Shown: positions 26,285 through 37,441 of the stretch, piece by piece
How the letters are laid out: each line of letters opens with the position of its first letter
Numbering within the stretch: the first letter of the stretch is position 1
Source of the DNA: Istiophorus platypterus
Lineage: Eukaryota; Chordata; Actinopteri; Istiophoriformes; Istiophoridae
Length of the DNA: 64,000 nucleotides
Assembly (NCBI GenBank): GCA_016859345.1
Contig: CM029115.1
Location: 8,369,501 to 8,433,500, forward strand
Direction: 5' to 3'
Program-made: the position numbers and the translations under genes
Notes under the pieces: generated by a model
Seen by the model: the letters and a program-made list of their open reading frames with translations, nothing else
Told to the model about the DNA's origin: nothing
Database searches by the model: none

Positions 26285-28173
26285 TCCAAGTTGTCTCAGT
26301 AGAGATGTGTTAGCAAAGCAGGCAAGGAGAACAAATAAAAAAAATGGGAGTAAGAAAGGCTTTGATTCAGGTACAACAAAAATAGAAGCTAATTGTAATT
26401 TGTCAAAAAACTTGAGTTAAACACTCGAATACAAGTTGCTCATTAGAAACGCTTGAGCCACTGGGCAACTGATGACTTGTAGTGTAAATGGAGTCAGCTT
26501 TAAAAGGCAACCTAACAGCCTCCTTGATACGGCTCTGGGTTGCAATCCATGAGAGACAGAGGAAGCAGGCAGGCAGACAGTCATTATTTTCTCCACAATT
26601 ACCTGAAGTCCTTGATAACGAGCAAAAAAAAATGCCATATAATTAGAAAAACACCAGCAACACCATTATTGTCAAGAGAACACAACAGTATAATGAAGCA
26701 ATTATAAATGAGCAGCTTTGTGCTTGTCATTAATTTCTGCTTTTAAGGATGTAGAGATGAAGCATAGCTAAGCGTCAGAGGGAGAATGAGCTGAGAGGAT
26801 GTTTTGGTGGGTTAGGCTATGAGGAGAGCACCCTGGGGTGTTGTGTGCATGAGGGGCTGAGGTACAAACAGATCGGGCCTGCAAAACTGCTGGTGATGAG
26901 TCCATGAGGCAGAGTCTCAGCCTGGACAAAATGTCCAGTGGGGCATGCATTAAATGCACTATAATAGCCTTCTATCTTGCAAGTGCAACGAAAGCAGTCG
27001 GAAATGTGTGTTTACAGGTATGCAAAGATGAGGACCCGCGGGTTCCACTGTGGCCACGGACGGCTGAATATCATCACACTGTATTCAAGTTGTTTATTTT
27101 ATATCAACTGTAAGATGCTTAGTTGCCAAATGAAAGGTAATGAGGAAAAGTACATGCTGGGCGCGGAACTTGCCCTTTTCACACATCATCACAAAGATTG
27201 ATCTCTCCTTCCCTTCCTCTCACTCGCATCTGGTCTCAATTGAGAGATAGTACATTTGAAATTTATGCATATTTTCCTTTGAAATGTATACTGCTCCTGA
27301 TGCGGATGCGCAATAAGTTAACGTGTTGCATTTCATTAAAAAAATTTCCTCCTAACCACCGAGTGGATTAGAGACACATATTTTTATTAATGAGCCTTTT
27401 TCCCTCTTTGATTTCCTCACATATTGAGATGAGTGGAGACAAGCTGAAATCCCAGTTTCCTCCTGATATGTCAGGTCTACAGTCAGCTCGGTTGTTTGCC
27501 ACCTCAAAGGCATCAAACAGTAAAAAAGGTGAACAAATAAGTAAGACAAAAAGTGAGAGAAGTCTGCCCACTTGGTATACACTGAGAGTAAAACTCCAAA
27601 GCATTGTCCTCCTCAGTTTGAAATGCCATCTTATTAACACATCCTTCAGCACACTTCATCATATTGTCTTGAGAAGGCAACTGTATGGAAGGGGCAATTA
27701 GGACAGAGAAGCTGTGAGGTTGCCATTATTTTAGAATTTAATGACCACGCAATATGGAGCTAGATGTAGAAATGAGGGCTACAATACTACAATTATGCAT
27801 AATCTGGCAGATCTTACCGCACCCCCCACACTCGTCTTCCTTTCTCCTTGAATAAATTTACATGGAAATGCATCTCTGCCTAATTTATTCAGAAAAATTA
27901 GAATATACATTACAAATATTTCCATGGACGACATCAGCAACATGCAGTTATGAATTTAATGACTTATTTCTTTGTATTCATGCTTATGGATTAGGTGCCC
28001 CCCCCCCCGGCAGGGTTTTTAAGGAAACAGATAAATAATTTAACGCAGACATATATACTGATATTTATAGTCACTTTTCATTTTTTCCAGCTGCTGTGCC
28101 ATTCATTCTATAGTAAAAGTAAGCTTTCCAGCCCATAACCCTGTGTGTGTGTCTATGTGTCTATGTGCAAAGG

Positions 28174-28446
28174 CTTGTTTTACTATATTTGAAGGTTCCA
28201 AAAAACAGGATATACCTGTGGGGTCCAACGGCTTTCTGGGGCCCAAAATGCTGGACCCCGCAAGTTTAAATAGCTGTGAGTTAAGACTCGGTTTAAGGAT
28301 TTGGGTTAGAATTAGATTCAGGTTTAGGTTAGGGTTAGCATAGGGGTTGGGGCTAGGAACTCATTTGTGATGGTTAAGGTTAGGGGAAGGGGAAGGAAGG
28401 AATGCATTATGTTAATAATGGGTCCCCATGAATGTAGTAAAACAAG
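28174..28446. mobile_element. Short GGTTAG-rich element with inverted ends, inserted in TG repeats
   Basis: The left end CTTGTTTTACTATATTTG (28174-28191) is mirrored by CATGAATGTAGTAAAACAAG (28427-28446), about 17 of 20 bases when inverted. The centre is rich in GGTTAG/GGGTTAG words and has CAAAATGCTGGACCCC and TGGGTCCCCATG. TG-rich microsatellite flanks it on both sides (28142-28170 and 28450-28514). I recall very similar sequences scattered in teleost genomes. It has no coding capacity, as expected of a non-autonomous MITE-like element. Confidence 0.65.
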
Positions 28447-30283
28447 GATGTGTGAGTGTGTGCGTGCGTGTGTGCATGTGTGCATTTGTGTCAGTATGTG
28501 TGTTAGTGTGTGTTTTTATGCTGTAAAAATAGTGTGTGTGCCACTTGTAGTGGCAAGATGCATGATTCTGGACACAACCCAAAAGCAAGGATTATTGACA
28601 TGGATGCTCCACCATTAATAAGCCGCTGTATCCTTTGTGTTCGGGGTCGCCATTGCTGCAGTTAACTATAACTTGTCAAGGCTGCTCCAGCCGCACAATG
28701 CGCACCTCATGCATCTCCTGTCAGCAGGCATAATTCCTGGACGCTGGCACGCCGCTGATTTCTGCATAAGTGATGCGAGCCTTCTAGTAGAGTTAGGAGC
28801 ACGAGTCTTTTGCCATTGAGAGATGTTCATCATTCTTGATCTGGCTCTGTCAAGACCTGGTGTTTTAGTGCCTCTCACGATTAGGCAGAATTGACAGGCC
28901 AAGAAGGCAGTGAATAGCAAAAATGTGAGGAACTAAGGGGGTGTGGTGTAGGCTGTAGGATGAAGTGGAGTGTGGCCGCCATTTAATCTGCAATTTATCA
29001 GTTTAGGCTGCAGGATGTAACATCAGGGAGATTACATTCCGAAGAGAAGCTGTATCTCTCCTCCACCCCATCTCCTCTCACATGCCTCCTAATGTCGTCT
29101 GATGGCAGAACGCAGAGGACAAAGAGGGAGGACTGTCTTTATTGTCACCATTATTGTTTCTGAAACCCTTAATTAATATATAGTGTTGTGGACTCCTCTG
29201 TGAGTAAGCAATGAAGTGCCAGTGACAGAGAGACGGAGCGTAAGAGGTTTGCTGCAGCGAGATGAACTGGATCATTTATTGAAATATGCTTGTCATAAAA
29301 AAAAAAAAGAAAGTTGGGCCAGACTTAACATCCACAAGCACTTTAACTGCATATGCATTCAAACACACACTCTGCTATTGATATCTGCACATGACCTCTG
29401 ACAACACTGATCACATAGAGCCAATAAGTGCTTAATTGCCATTTTTCCATTGGGCTGCTTTATTGATGACATTTCAGAAGTGATTAATATGAACTGTTAA
29501 CTAGCTGCTGCATTTAGCACTAAACAAAACTGAACTGGCATTTTGAATTATAATGATTTCTTTGATTTTTGTAATATCCTACATTGATAAAAGTTCATTA
29601 AAAAATATGCCGTAATACTACATCAAACTGCAATGACATATGTCTTTGCAAATGGAAGTCAGTTTGCAGAAATTAGTCCCAGAAAAAGAAAGAAAAACCC
29701 TAAGTGTCGTGTTCTGGACTTGCAGATCAATGTATGAATCCCATCTTAAAGACAATCAACATGTCTGCATTTTACCATAGGCAGCTTGAGAATACAGGTG
29801 TTCGTTATTGTAATATTTACACAGATCATCGTCAAGTGAATCCAAAATATTTTCTCAGCCTTCACGCTCCATGCACACACTCCAGGTCTAAAAGGGCCAT
29901 TAACAGGGTCACTAACTCTTTTTAATATGCATTGGTTGAGAATACCAGCACCCCACTTAGTACTCCAGTTTTTAACAGAAATATATGAAGACGCTGGCTT
30001 ACAGGAAGGAAACCCATGGCAGCCTGATATTAAAATGGTTCAGGAGTCAAGTAGAACAAGTCAAGTAGCTTGAGGGCAAACAAAAGGGAGAGAAAGAGGA
30101 GCAAGTGAACAGGTCATTCTTAAAAGCTAATGGACTGTCAATGGTCATATTGTAATATATTGAATATTATGAAATATGGTTGCTTCATGTGAAGACTGCA
30201 CCATTAGTTATTGACTGCCCATTATTTAAATGAGACTATTGACCAACAATAATAAAAACATCTTTAAAAAAATAAAAATTAAT

Positions 30284-30291
30284 TCTCTCTC

Positions 30292-30354
<63 letters not shown>
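30284..30354. repeat. (CT)n-(TA)n compound microsatellite
   Basis: A CT tract of about 42 bases with one CCC interruption passes directly into about 28 bases of TA. The polypurine/polypyrimidine part could adopt triplex structure and the TA part could extrude a cruciform (inference). Confidence 0.95.
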
Positions 30355-30356
<2 letters not shown>

Positions 30357-32458
30357 ATTTGAATAATGTTCATTTAACAGTGAGTTTCCAATTGTAATAT
30401 TGTTACTTATTCCAAAATATGGTTTCAGTTATTAGTTACAATAAGAGTATTGATACATCTCCTTAATGCTCTTTTTTGTCTTTTTCTACAACTTGGTTAC
30501 CTTTACGAAGTCTGTGGAGTCTGTCCACCAGCTGCTGAGATCAGTACTCAGCACTGCTGCAGCTTCTAGTGATATCCACCAGATGGACTGCAGCCTGAAT
30601 ATCAGGCCATGCAGAGCTCATACAAAGCACATTTCTGTGCCTCGGCATGCAGAAAAAGCATCCAACAATGTACACTTCAGCTCTCAATTAGGGTATGTAT
30701 TTGTACATTTAAAATGTAGTGTTTTAGGACCTGGGCAGCACACACACACTATAGTGCAATTCATTGTTTCATGATCAACAATAATGCAGCCTTTATTAAG
30801 AATGCCTGCATCTCTAGGGTTCTTTTCTAGACATTCCCAGGAGGAAGTATGAGCCGCTACACTTATCTGCACAGCCCCTCTCCAGCGACAGAGAGCTTGA
30901 TCCATCCTGAAAGGGGGATTGAACTCTCACAAGATGAAGACATGACATCTTCGGCTTACTTGATGTCAATGATAGGACAGCTCACTTGTAGATCGGGCAT
31001 GTTGCCAGCCAGCTCTCCCTGGGTCCTGAAAGCCGTCTCTGTGCAGAGGCCAATGACACAGATGACATTGGGGGAAGCCCGTCACCTGTTGCTTAAGGAC
31101 AGAATAATCAAAGTGGGTCATACTGGGACACTGGCCTCACAGTGTACGCAGAGCTGATGTGTTCATCTAATGCGCGTGTGTGTGTTTTCCTAGACTTGTC
31201 AGGGCAGTAGCCAGAGCTGAGCCCTGAAATCCACCCCAGTGACAGAGATCATCAGCATCAGCAACAGATCTTCAGCCTAGATCATGTTCACTGTGAGGGC
31301 CATGCCAGGCAGAGACACCACTGCACTGTCCGGCTATACAAAAAAAAATAAATAAAAATGCTGCCTGCCAACACATTTCTGATCCCTGATTTATCCATGT
31401 TCAAATCAGCAATCACATAAGCAGCATGAGGAAAACTCTAGGTAATTACAAGAAAGGTAATTCTAATATAAACAAATTGCAGCTTTATTGATTTATATGC
31501 ATCCAGGTGAGATGCATGTTACTATTGCCCTTAAGATATTTCCTTCCTTACGATCAGCACTTGACACTTTGCTAACAATAATGCCTAATTGCAACCACAA
31601 TGAAACATGCATGCTCAATCACAGAGGGAGTTTACTGTCGAATTTATGGAAATGCACACAAGAGGCCTGTGTTAGTTGTAGGGTACACCTGCACTTGTCA
31701 AGGTACTCAAGTATGCCGGATAATTGGCTGTTGATTGCCGCCATTAACATGTGATGGCTAAGTGCATCTAATTCCTGTTCCATTTCCACAGTTCAATTTG
31801 ATGTCACCACCCACTCTCCCTCTCACAGATGATTAGCCGAGCCTGCGAGAATTTTGTCTTTCTTTTTTTTTTTTAATTGATATAAACAATATAAGTAAGG
31901 AGCGGCCGCCTCAGAAGCACCGTTATAGGTGACACCTTTGCCTAGTTGATATCCTTGGTGGCGAGCAGTAAAGGGGAGCAATGGGAGTGTCGTTCATCCC
32001 TGTGTCTAATATTTTAATGGAAACCTCGTTGGTTTAATGCCACAATAAAAATGCAGAAGGGCGCATTAGTCCACAGAACTGCGGACTGTGTAACTGGAAT
32101 GATGCTGTAGCTAACATGATGTGCAGTGTATTAGCATTACTGTATTTCCATGGTTTAATATTGACTCTGGAAATGAACCAGAACTGTTCTTTTTTTTTTT
32201 GTTTGTTTGTTTGTTTGTTTATTCTTTTCTTTTTTAAAGGACACAACTCTTCCTTTTCAACCCTTTGTCTCTGTTTTTAAGGCAGAAATGATTGGAGAAT
32301 GGTGCTCACTTTTACTATTTGCATATATTTACAGTCCCACCACTTCAGGGCACAGAGACTTGGTATCCCTTTGAGTTTTAATCTCCTTGTCTGCTTGCAT
32401 CCTCGCGGCTATTTCATTTAAGTTTTAATATGCGTATTTGACATTTTGTTCATTTAGA

Positions 32459-32490
32459 CCCCCCCCCCCCACACACACACACACACACAC
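32459..32490. repeat. (C)n-(AC)n compound repeat
   Basis: Twelve C followed by ten AC units; on the minus strand it is (GT)n followed by poly(G). Two further tracts of the same layout lie within 4 kb. Confidence 0.95.
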
Positions 32491-32579
32491 TTAATTTAAT
32501 TGACGTGCTGCTGCCTTGTGTTGTTTTGTCCTTTGTGAACATTTTCCTCCACTGCCCGCAGATTAGTCCCATTGTATTT

Positions 32580-33120
32580 ACTGTACATGCGGACCCGCAC
32601 CACGCGGTGCGTAAATGCGCGTGATGGGTGGGGATGGAGCACGCGCTGTCACTAACCCGAATAACGCCACGAGGAACTTGGAACAAAAGACATTCAAGTA
32701 TTAAAAAGTATTAACCTCCTTTTTTTTACCTGTTTGTTTAGCTTGAGCGTTGTTGCATGCGCGCCCTATTACTCCCGCGTCAATACTACAACCGCTGCTA
32801 CTAATACTAATATATTTCTAATTTGTCGAATATCCATAATAAACCAACCAGATGCGGTTCCAGACAGCGGGTCCCGCCGGTTTTGAAATGTCAAGCCGTC
32901 GTGCCCCGTGGTGTTCTTTGTCTGAGCCGCTCTCCGATCAGCTCCGCGGACCGTCCTGGGAAATGGTGCGTCTGCCATCTGCCGGACGCAGACGGTGAAG
33001 CAAACGCTGGCACCCGGCGCCGCGGACGGGACGGCGCGGTTCCCGGGCGGCAGCGGGGCCGCCGGTGTTTGTTGCGCTCCCTGCAGCCGCATGGCGACCG
33101 TCCGGTGTGGTTCATGGAAA
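32580..33120. promoter_or_regulatory. Orphan CpG-rich segment, possible promoter of an unrecognised transcript
   Basis: CpG and GC content rise sharply here, most from 32830 to 33115 (for example GGCGCCGCGGACGGGACGGC), between AT-rich flanks. Open frames of 109-118 codons exist on both strands, as expected by chance in GC-rich DNA, and none resembles a protein I know; the first exons of PBX3, LMX1B and MAPKAP1 were considered and are not here. A possible plus-strand donor (CTGG|GTGAGA near 33608) lies downstream. It could be a promoter of a non-coding RNA, a CpG-rich enhancer or a decayed GC-rich insert. Confidence 0.4.
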
Positions 33121-33470
33121 CACAAGCAGCCTTGGACGCCTGCTGGAGGAGTGATAGATCCTTGGATTGAAGCAGAAATCCCTGGGATATTCCGACTAAT
33201 GCTCTGTTGCTGGTACCTTTGGTCATCTTATTGTACTTGGTCCTATAATCTGATCTTGGATTTCTATACTTACCATACTAAACCTATATGTTACCTGTAT
33301 TTTCCAGTTATTCTGATTTTTTAATTTCATTCTGTCACCGCATATTCCACATGCCATGATGGTTTTTCGATTTTTCCACGTTTAACCTGTCTTCCCACGC
33401 CAGTCTAAGAGGACTCTTGATTTCATGAGATCATTGCCCGACTGTGAGGTGGTGGAGGCTACAGTTAAAT

Positions 33471-33505
33471 GTGTGTGTGTGTGTGTGTTGGGTGGGGGGG
33501 GGGGG
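33471..33505. repeat. (GT)n-(G)n compound repeat
   Basis: Nine GT units, a short TTGGGT spacer, then twelve G. Same architecture as 36212-36265 and, inverted, 32459-32490. Confidence 0.95.
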
Positions 33506-35931
33506 TCTCCTCCATTGTGCCCCTACAGTCAGGAGATACCAGACCAACAGTGTGAGGTCATGCGAGAGCCCCGCTGGACTGATCATCTGTTATTCCACAG
33601 CCATCTGGGTGAGACCCCGGGCCGGCTCATATCTTCAAGCAACACGGTGACATCAATATAAAACTCAGACGAGTCGAACAAGCCCCCTCTTCTTCATCGC
33701 TTGATCCATCTGCCATCACCTGTGAAAATATACTGGGAGTAACAGCGCGCCTCATGCATGTGCCTCTGTTTCACTGCCGAAGCAGGTATTAGCCATTTGT
33801 TATACAGTATGTGGTGCAGTTTAATACAAAATAAAACCCAAGCCTCCTTGTATCTCACATCAGCTAAGTGCCACATAGTCAAAAGATCCAATCTCCAAAT
33901 CTGGCCTATCTAGCCATTGGCTTATGCAACTAATTAACTTCACACACCAAAATTTGAATTTAAATTAACGACTGCGAGATATCATCGGGGGACACAAAGC
34001 ACCCCACGAAGAAGTTTATGATGAAAAAAAGATGAGTATTAGAGAAGGCAATCGGTGAAGTAAGGAGGGCTTTTAGATGAGGGGATATCTCCAATTACAA
34101 TCCACCGTACACTTGTCAGCAGTAATGAAATGTTTGCTGAGAGGTTGCTATTTGTGGCTGCTAGATTGGATGATGCTGCTCCACTGCCCCCACTAACAAT
34201 TATATTCCATGCATAAATTTCCCTGCCATCTCTCGGATTGTGCTTACTGTCTGCCAGATATACCTACAACTGTCCAAGACGCCACAGAATAAGGAAACAC
34301 TATCGTGTGTTTACAGCGGGTATGACATCCTACTCCTGTGCAGAAAATGCAGAATGGATCTCAAGAGACACAAAAAAAGGGGAAAAACTTCTGCTTCTTT
34401 TATTGTTTTTAAAGAATAACATAATGCATTAATCACAGTAAAGACAAACCGGCTTTCCCCGCATGTCATAATTGTGCAAGCTTACAATTAAATGTAAAAT
34501 TAGATGTAAGATGTAAAACTTATTTTTTTTTCTTTGCTCAGCCTTTCAACTTAATTGTACAGGGAGCAGAGCAGCAGAGCTTTGAAGAACAGTTCAACTC
34601 TTTGAGTCTGTTTACTTGACACCACTAACCATTGGTTTGCATACAATCAGAGCTGGAAATTACAGATGCTATATGTATTTTTGTGTCAGTAATTTGCTAA
34701 TTTGATCAGTACTTTACTGGGGTCTGTCATAGCTGCTGTGACCAACTATCTGAGGAAACACTGAAACATAAGCCAGGTCCAAATAATTTCATCAGATTTG
34801 TGCAGTATGTATCTCCAATTAAAGTGACATCACATAAACTTAATTAGTATAGATGCAACCTGCAACTTGATTTTCCAGTGCATGGTTTTCTCATCAAATT
34901 GATTATACAGACTCTGCAAGGAAGTGTACTGCACATACGAATCTTGCGAACGTGCCACTGTAGACGGATAAAAACAGGAAATGTGATTTTGCTCATAAAC
35001 ATGGATGTTCATCAGCTTCAGAGAGTAACAGTCAGATGCTTAACTTCAACACTCTCTAATATTATTTTAATCACAATATGTTTATGTAAAGATGGTAAAA
35101 GGCCAAAAGTAATGACATTTCAAAATGCACTGCTCCCTGACAAGTTTTCCAGGAAAAGACATCTGTTTTGTGCAAAATAAATCGAGTTCTGATATGCAAG
35201 TATCACGGACACAAAGAGAAGCTTTGCATCCTCTTGCAGGTTCAATTACTGGCCTGTGGCAGATACTAATCCTATTCTACTGTTCATCATGATTGAGAAT
35301 GTACAGACCATTCAGTGACTTCATGCAAGAGGAGGCAGAGGGTCAACCAATCACGCAATCGTCTCACACACACTCACTAGACAAAAAAAACACATTCATG
35401 TACTACACCAACCACTTTAGCATAAACTGCAAGTCAGTAACAAGTCAATAGTGTTGATTATTTGCTCTTCTATCCTACTGTGTATTGTGCTGTCAGGTCG
35501 CTTACCATGAAAAGAAATGGATTATTGAAAACTATAATACATGTGGCACATTGTTTGTGCAGAAAAATGAAGCAGAGGATTTCAAGAGAAAAGGAGTTTT
35601 AGTAATTTCTGGATAATTAAAGACATGCTTGTACTATAATTATAAAGATACAATGACACTGGGATATCACAGCACACCTAATTGGAAAAAAAGAAAAAAG
35701 AAATAAGTGCACATAAACACGAGTCCCTTTCTTGAACTTATGAGGAGGTAGAGCTAATATCCAATAGTTCACTAGTCTGCCCATGTAAACACATGTGGCA
35801 TCTCAGGTATAAGATTTGAAAATAAAAAGTATTTTTTCGCTAACAAAGGCTTTTGTTAATTAAGGGTGATGTGACCACAACAAGCATCACAGCAGGTCAT
35901 ATCCAACTTTTCCTCCCTCGCCCTCATCATT

Positions 35932-35962
<31 letters not shown>

Positions 35963-36209
35963 CCAGTGCAAAAATGATCCAGTACTCTGTTGTCAACCAA
36001 TGCAGGACAGTTAAACTGAATACACACTGATATCAGGCTCATTGGTTTCAACTCTGAGGTAGGATCGAGAATACCGAAGGGGATAGCGGTTCGAACCCAG
36101 GTGTATTAAAGGGACTGAGCCATGACAGTCAGTGATGTGTTGATGCTCATGTTCCTGCAGCGAGGGCTGGAGAAAGGTTTCTCAGTGAGACATGGTTGGC
36201 TATTTGGAG

Positions 36210-36211
<2 letters not shown>
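33506..36211. other. Intergenic, no gene seen (next to the GAPVD1 3' end)
   Basis: AT-rich. The part about 33890-34250 has complex sequence with words such as CTAATTAAC and CCAATTACAA and may be a conserved non-coding element. A poly(T) run of about 24 lies at 35937-35960. A lone GGTTCGAACCC at 36088-36098 matches a tRNA B box but no tRNA folds around it. Confidence 0.5.
35937..35960. repeat. Poly(T) run
   Basis: About 24 T in a row. On the minus strand it could be the A-tail of an old retroposon, but the adjacent sequence is not recognised. Confidence 0.9.
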
Positions 36212-36250
<39 letters not shown>

Positions 36251-36265
36251 TGGGGGGGGGGGGGG
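36212..36265. repeat. (GT)n-(G)n compound repeat
   Basis: About 19 GT units with one AT interruption, then 14 G. It is the longest of three such tracts in this neighbourhood. Confidence 0.95.
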
Positions 36266-36919
36266 TTATATGAGTATGCTTGGTTTAAAAAAAGAAAAAG
36301 AAAAACTCAAAAGTAACTACCTGTACACAGCGCCCCACATCAAAGGCACTATTTTCAATATTTCCATTAATGCCACCACTCCTCTGTGCATGAACTGACC
36401 CTGTATCACAACCGCCCAGCATCCCCACCTGAGGGCTGCTCATTTCTAAGGTGCCTTCCTAACTCAAGCTTTTCTAACAACTTTATCATAACAACGCCAC
36501 TTGCCTCAGACATCCAATGGGCATGATATGCATTTTCATTTTTTAAAATTAGATAAACAAAAAAGCATTAAATAGAATTACAGAAATAAATACATTTTAT
36601 TTCATATAAATATGTGGGCCCTTATGTCCAAATTGTCACTGACACACATGTTTTTGGGAATAAGATGAAGTAAACAATTCATGAAATAAGCTGCCCTACT
36701 GTTTGATACACTAACTTTATGAGTAGTATGGTTTTTGTGAATTGATTTCAGTGTTTATGAGTCGCTAAATTCCATCAGTAACCATCATGCACTGTAAATC
36801 CCCATGTTACAATGCATTTAATGAACATCATATTGTAATTTAATTGGAAGCCCTTCCCTCTCACTTGGGGGAAAAAAAAAAGATCAGCGATCACATCAAG
36901 CAAGTCTGGTCCCTTTATA
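36266..36919. other. Sequence downstream of the GAPVD1 3' end
   Basis: AT-rich, without recognisable gene or repeat family. The AATAAA at 36596-36601 (minus strand) would fall in a longer GAPVD1 3' UTR if the distal poly(A) site is used. Confidence 0.45.
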
Positions 36920-37441
36920 AAGGATTATCTTTTATGTCGATTTAATGTCATATTGGTAATTGCGTGTATATAAAATTTCTTATACAGACCCCAAAGTGAA
37001 ACATGACTGAAGAGACAAAAATAAAAGGAAAAATCCAAATCAGGTTCAAAGCTCACATCTTGCCAATTTCTCCCCAAAGCCGTCTTTTCACCATGGCTGA
37101 AACCTGGATTTGTCCACATACATACAGTAATATATATTTCGTAATCTTTCAACGTCTCTGGCTATGTACAAGCTATACAAATAAAGATCAGGCTGACGGC
37201 CAGGTTTTATAAGCTGTGCAGAGGGAGCAGTTGGTTGGGAAGTCTCCCAGTCTCCCGGCTCCTTCCCCCGCAGTCTGCCCATACAGGTGGCTGTTCTGCT
37301 TCACTTGCGATCGTCGATGGTCTTAATGAATTCCACCGCCGCGGTGAACTGCATCCACCAATAGCACTCCTCCCCACTCAGGCGGCTGGCGTAGAAATTA
37401 TTGATGTACTGAACGGTGGACAGCAGGCAGGGCGGGTTTGC
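36920..37441 (-). CDS. gapvd1: GAPVD1 exon 27, last coding exon and 3' UTR (residues 1402-1447)
   Basis: The coding part (37441-37301) encodes ANPPCLLSTVQYINNFYASR, LSGEECYWWMQFTAAVEFIK and TIDDRK, then TGA at 37303-37301. Tyr1428 in GEECYWW corresponds to the conserved VPS9 tyrosine. The acceptor is CCTCCAG|G. The 3' UTR end is inferred from an ATTAAA at 36946-36941 followed by T-rich sequence; a longer form could use AATAAA at 36601-36596. Confidence 0.92.
36941..36946 (-). terminator. Candidate GAPVD1 polyadenylation signal ATTAAA
   Basis: The first common poly(A) hexamer after the stop codon on the minus strand is ATTAAA, about 355 bases downstream. It is followed by a GATGTGATCG stretch and a T-run, as expected for a downstream element. 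AATAAA at 36596-36601 is a distal alternative. Confidence 0.4.

Larger units (their letters stand above)
20735..32457. other. Intergenic, no gene seen (middle-right part)
   Basis: Contains a G-rich stretch (21281-21320), CA (25019-25055), poly(T) (26254-26279), the TIR element (28174-28446) and CT/TA (30284-30354) tracts. Complex stretches with clustered TAAT/ATTA words at about 23030-23220, 25590-25740, 27220-27420, 28620-28920 and 31480-32180 look like candidate conserved non-coding elements. No frame matches a protein family that I recognise. Confidence 0.5.

Noticed and set aside
28270..28390. GGGTTAG-rich stretch resembling interstitial telomere repeat
   Set aside because: The units are irregular and lie inside the inverted-end element, so it is better explained as part of that element.
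32769..33226. Open frames of 109-118 codons on both strands in the CpG-rich segment
   Set aside because: All strands and frames stay open because stop codons are rare in GC-rich DNA; none shows a recognisable domain or a clear exon structure.
36088..36098. GGTTCGAACCC matching a tRNA B box
   Set aside because: The flanking bases do not form a T-arm stem, anticodon arm or acceptor stem, and no A box lies at the right distance. Possibly a decayed SINE head or chance.
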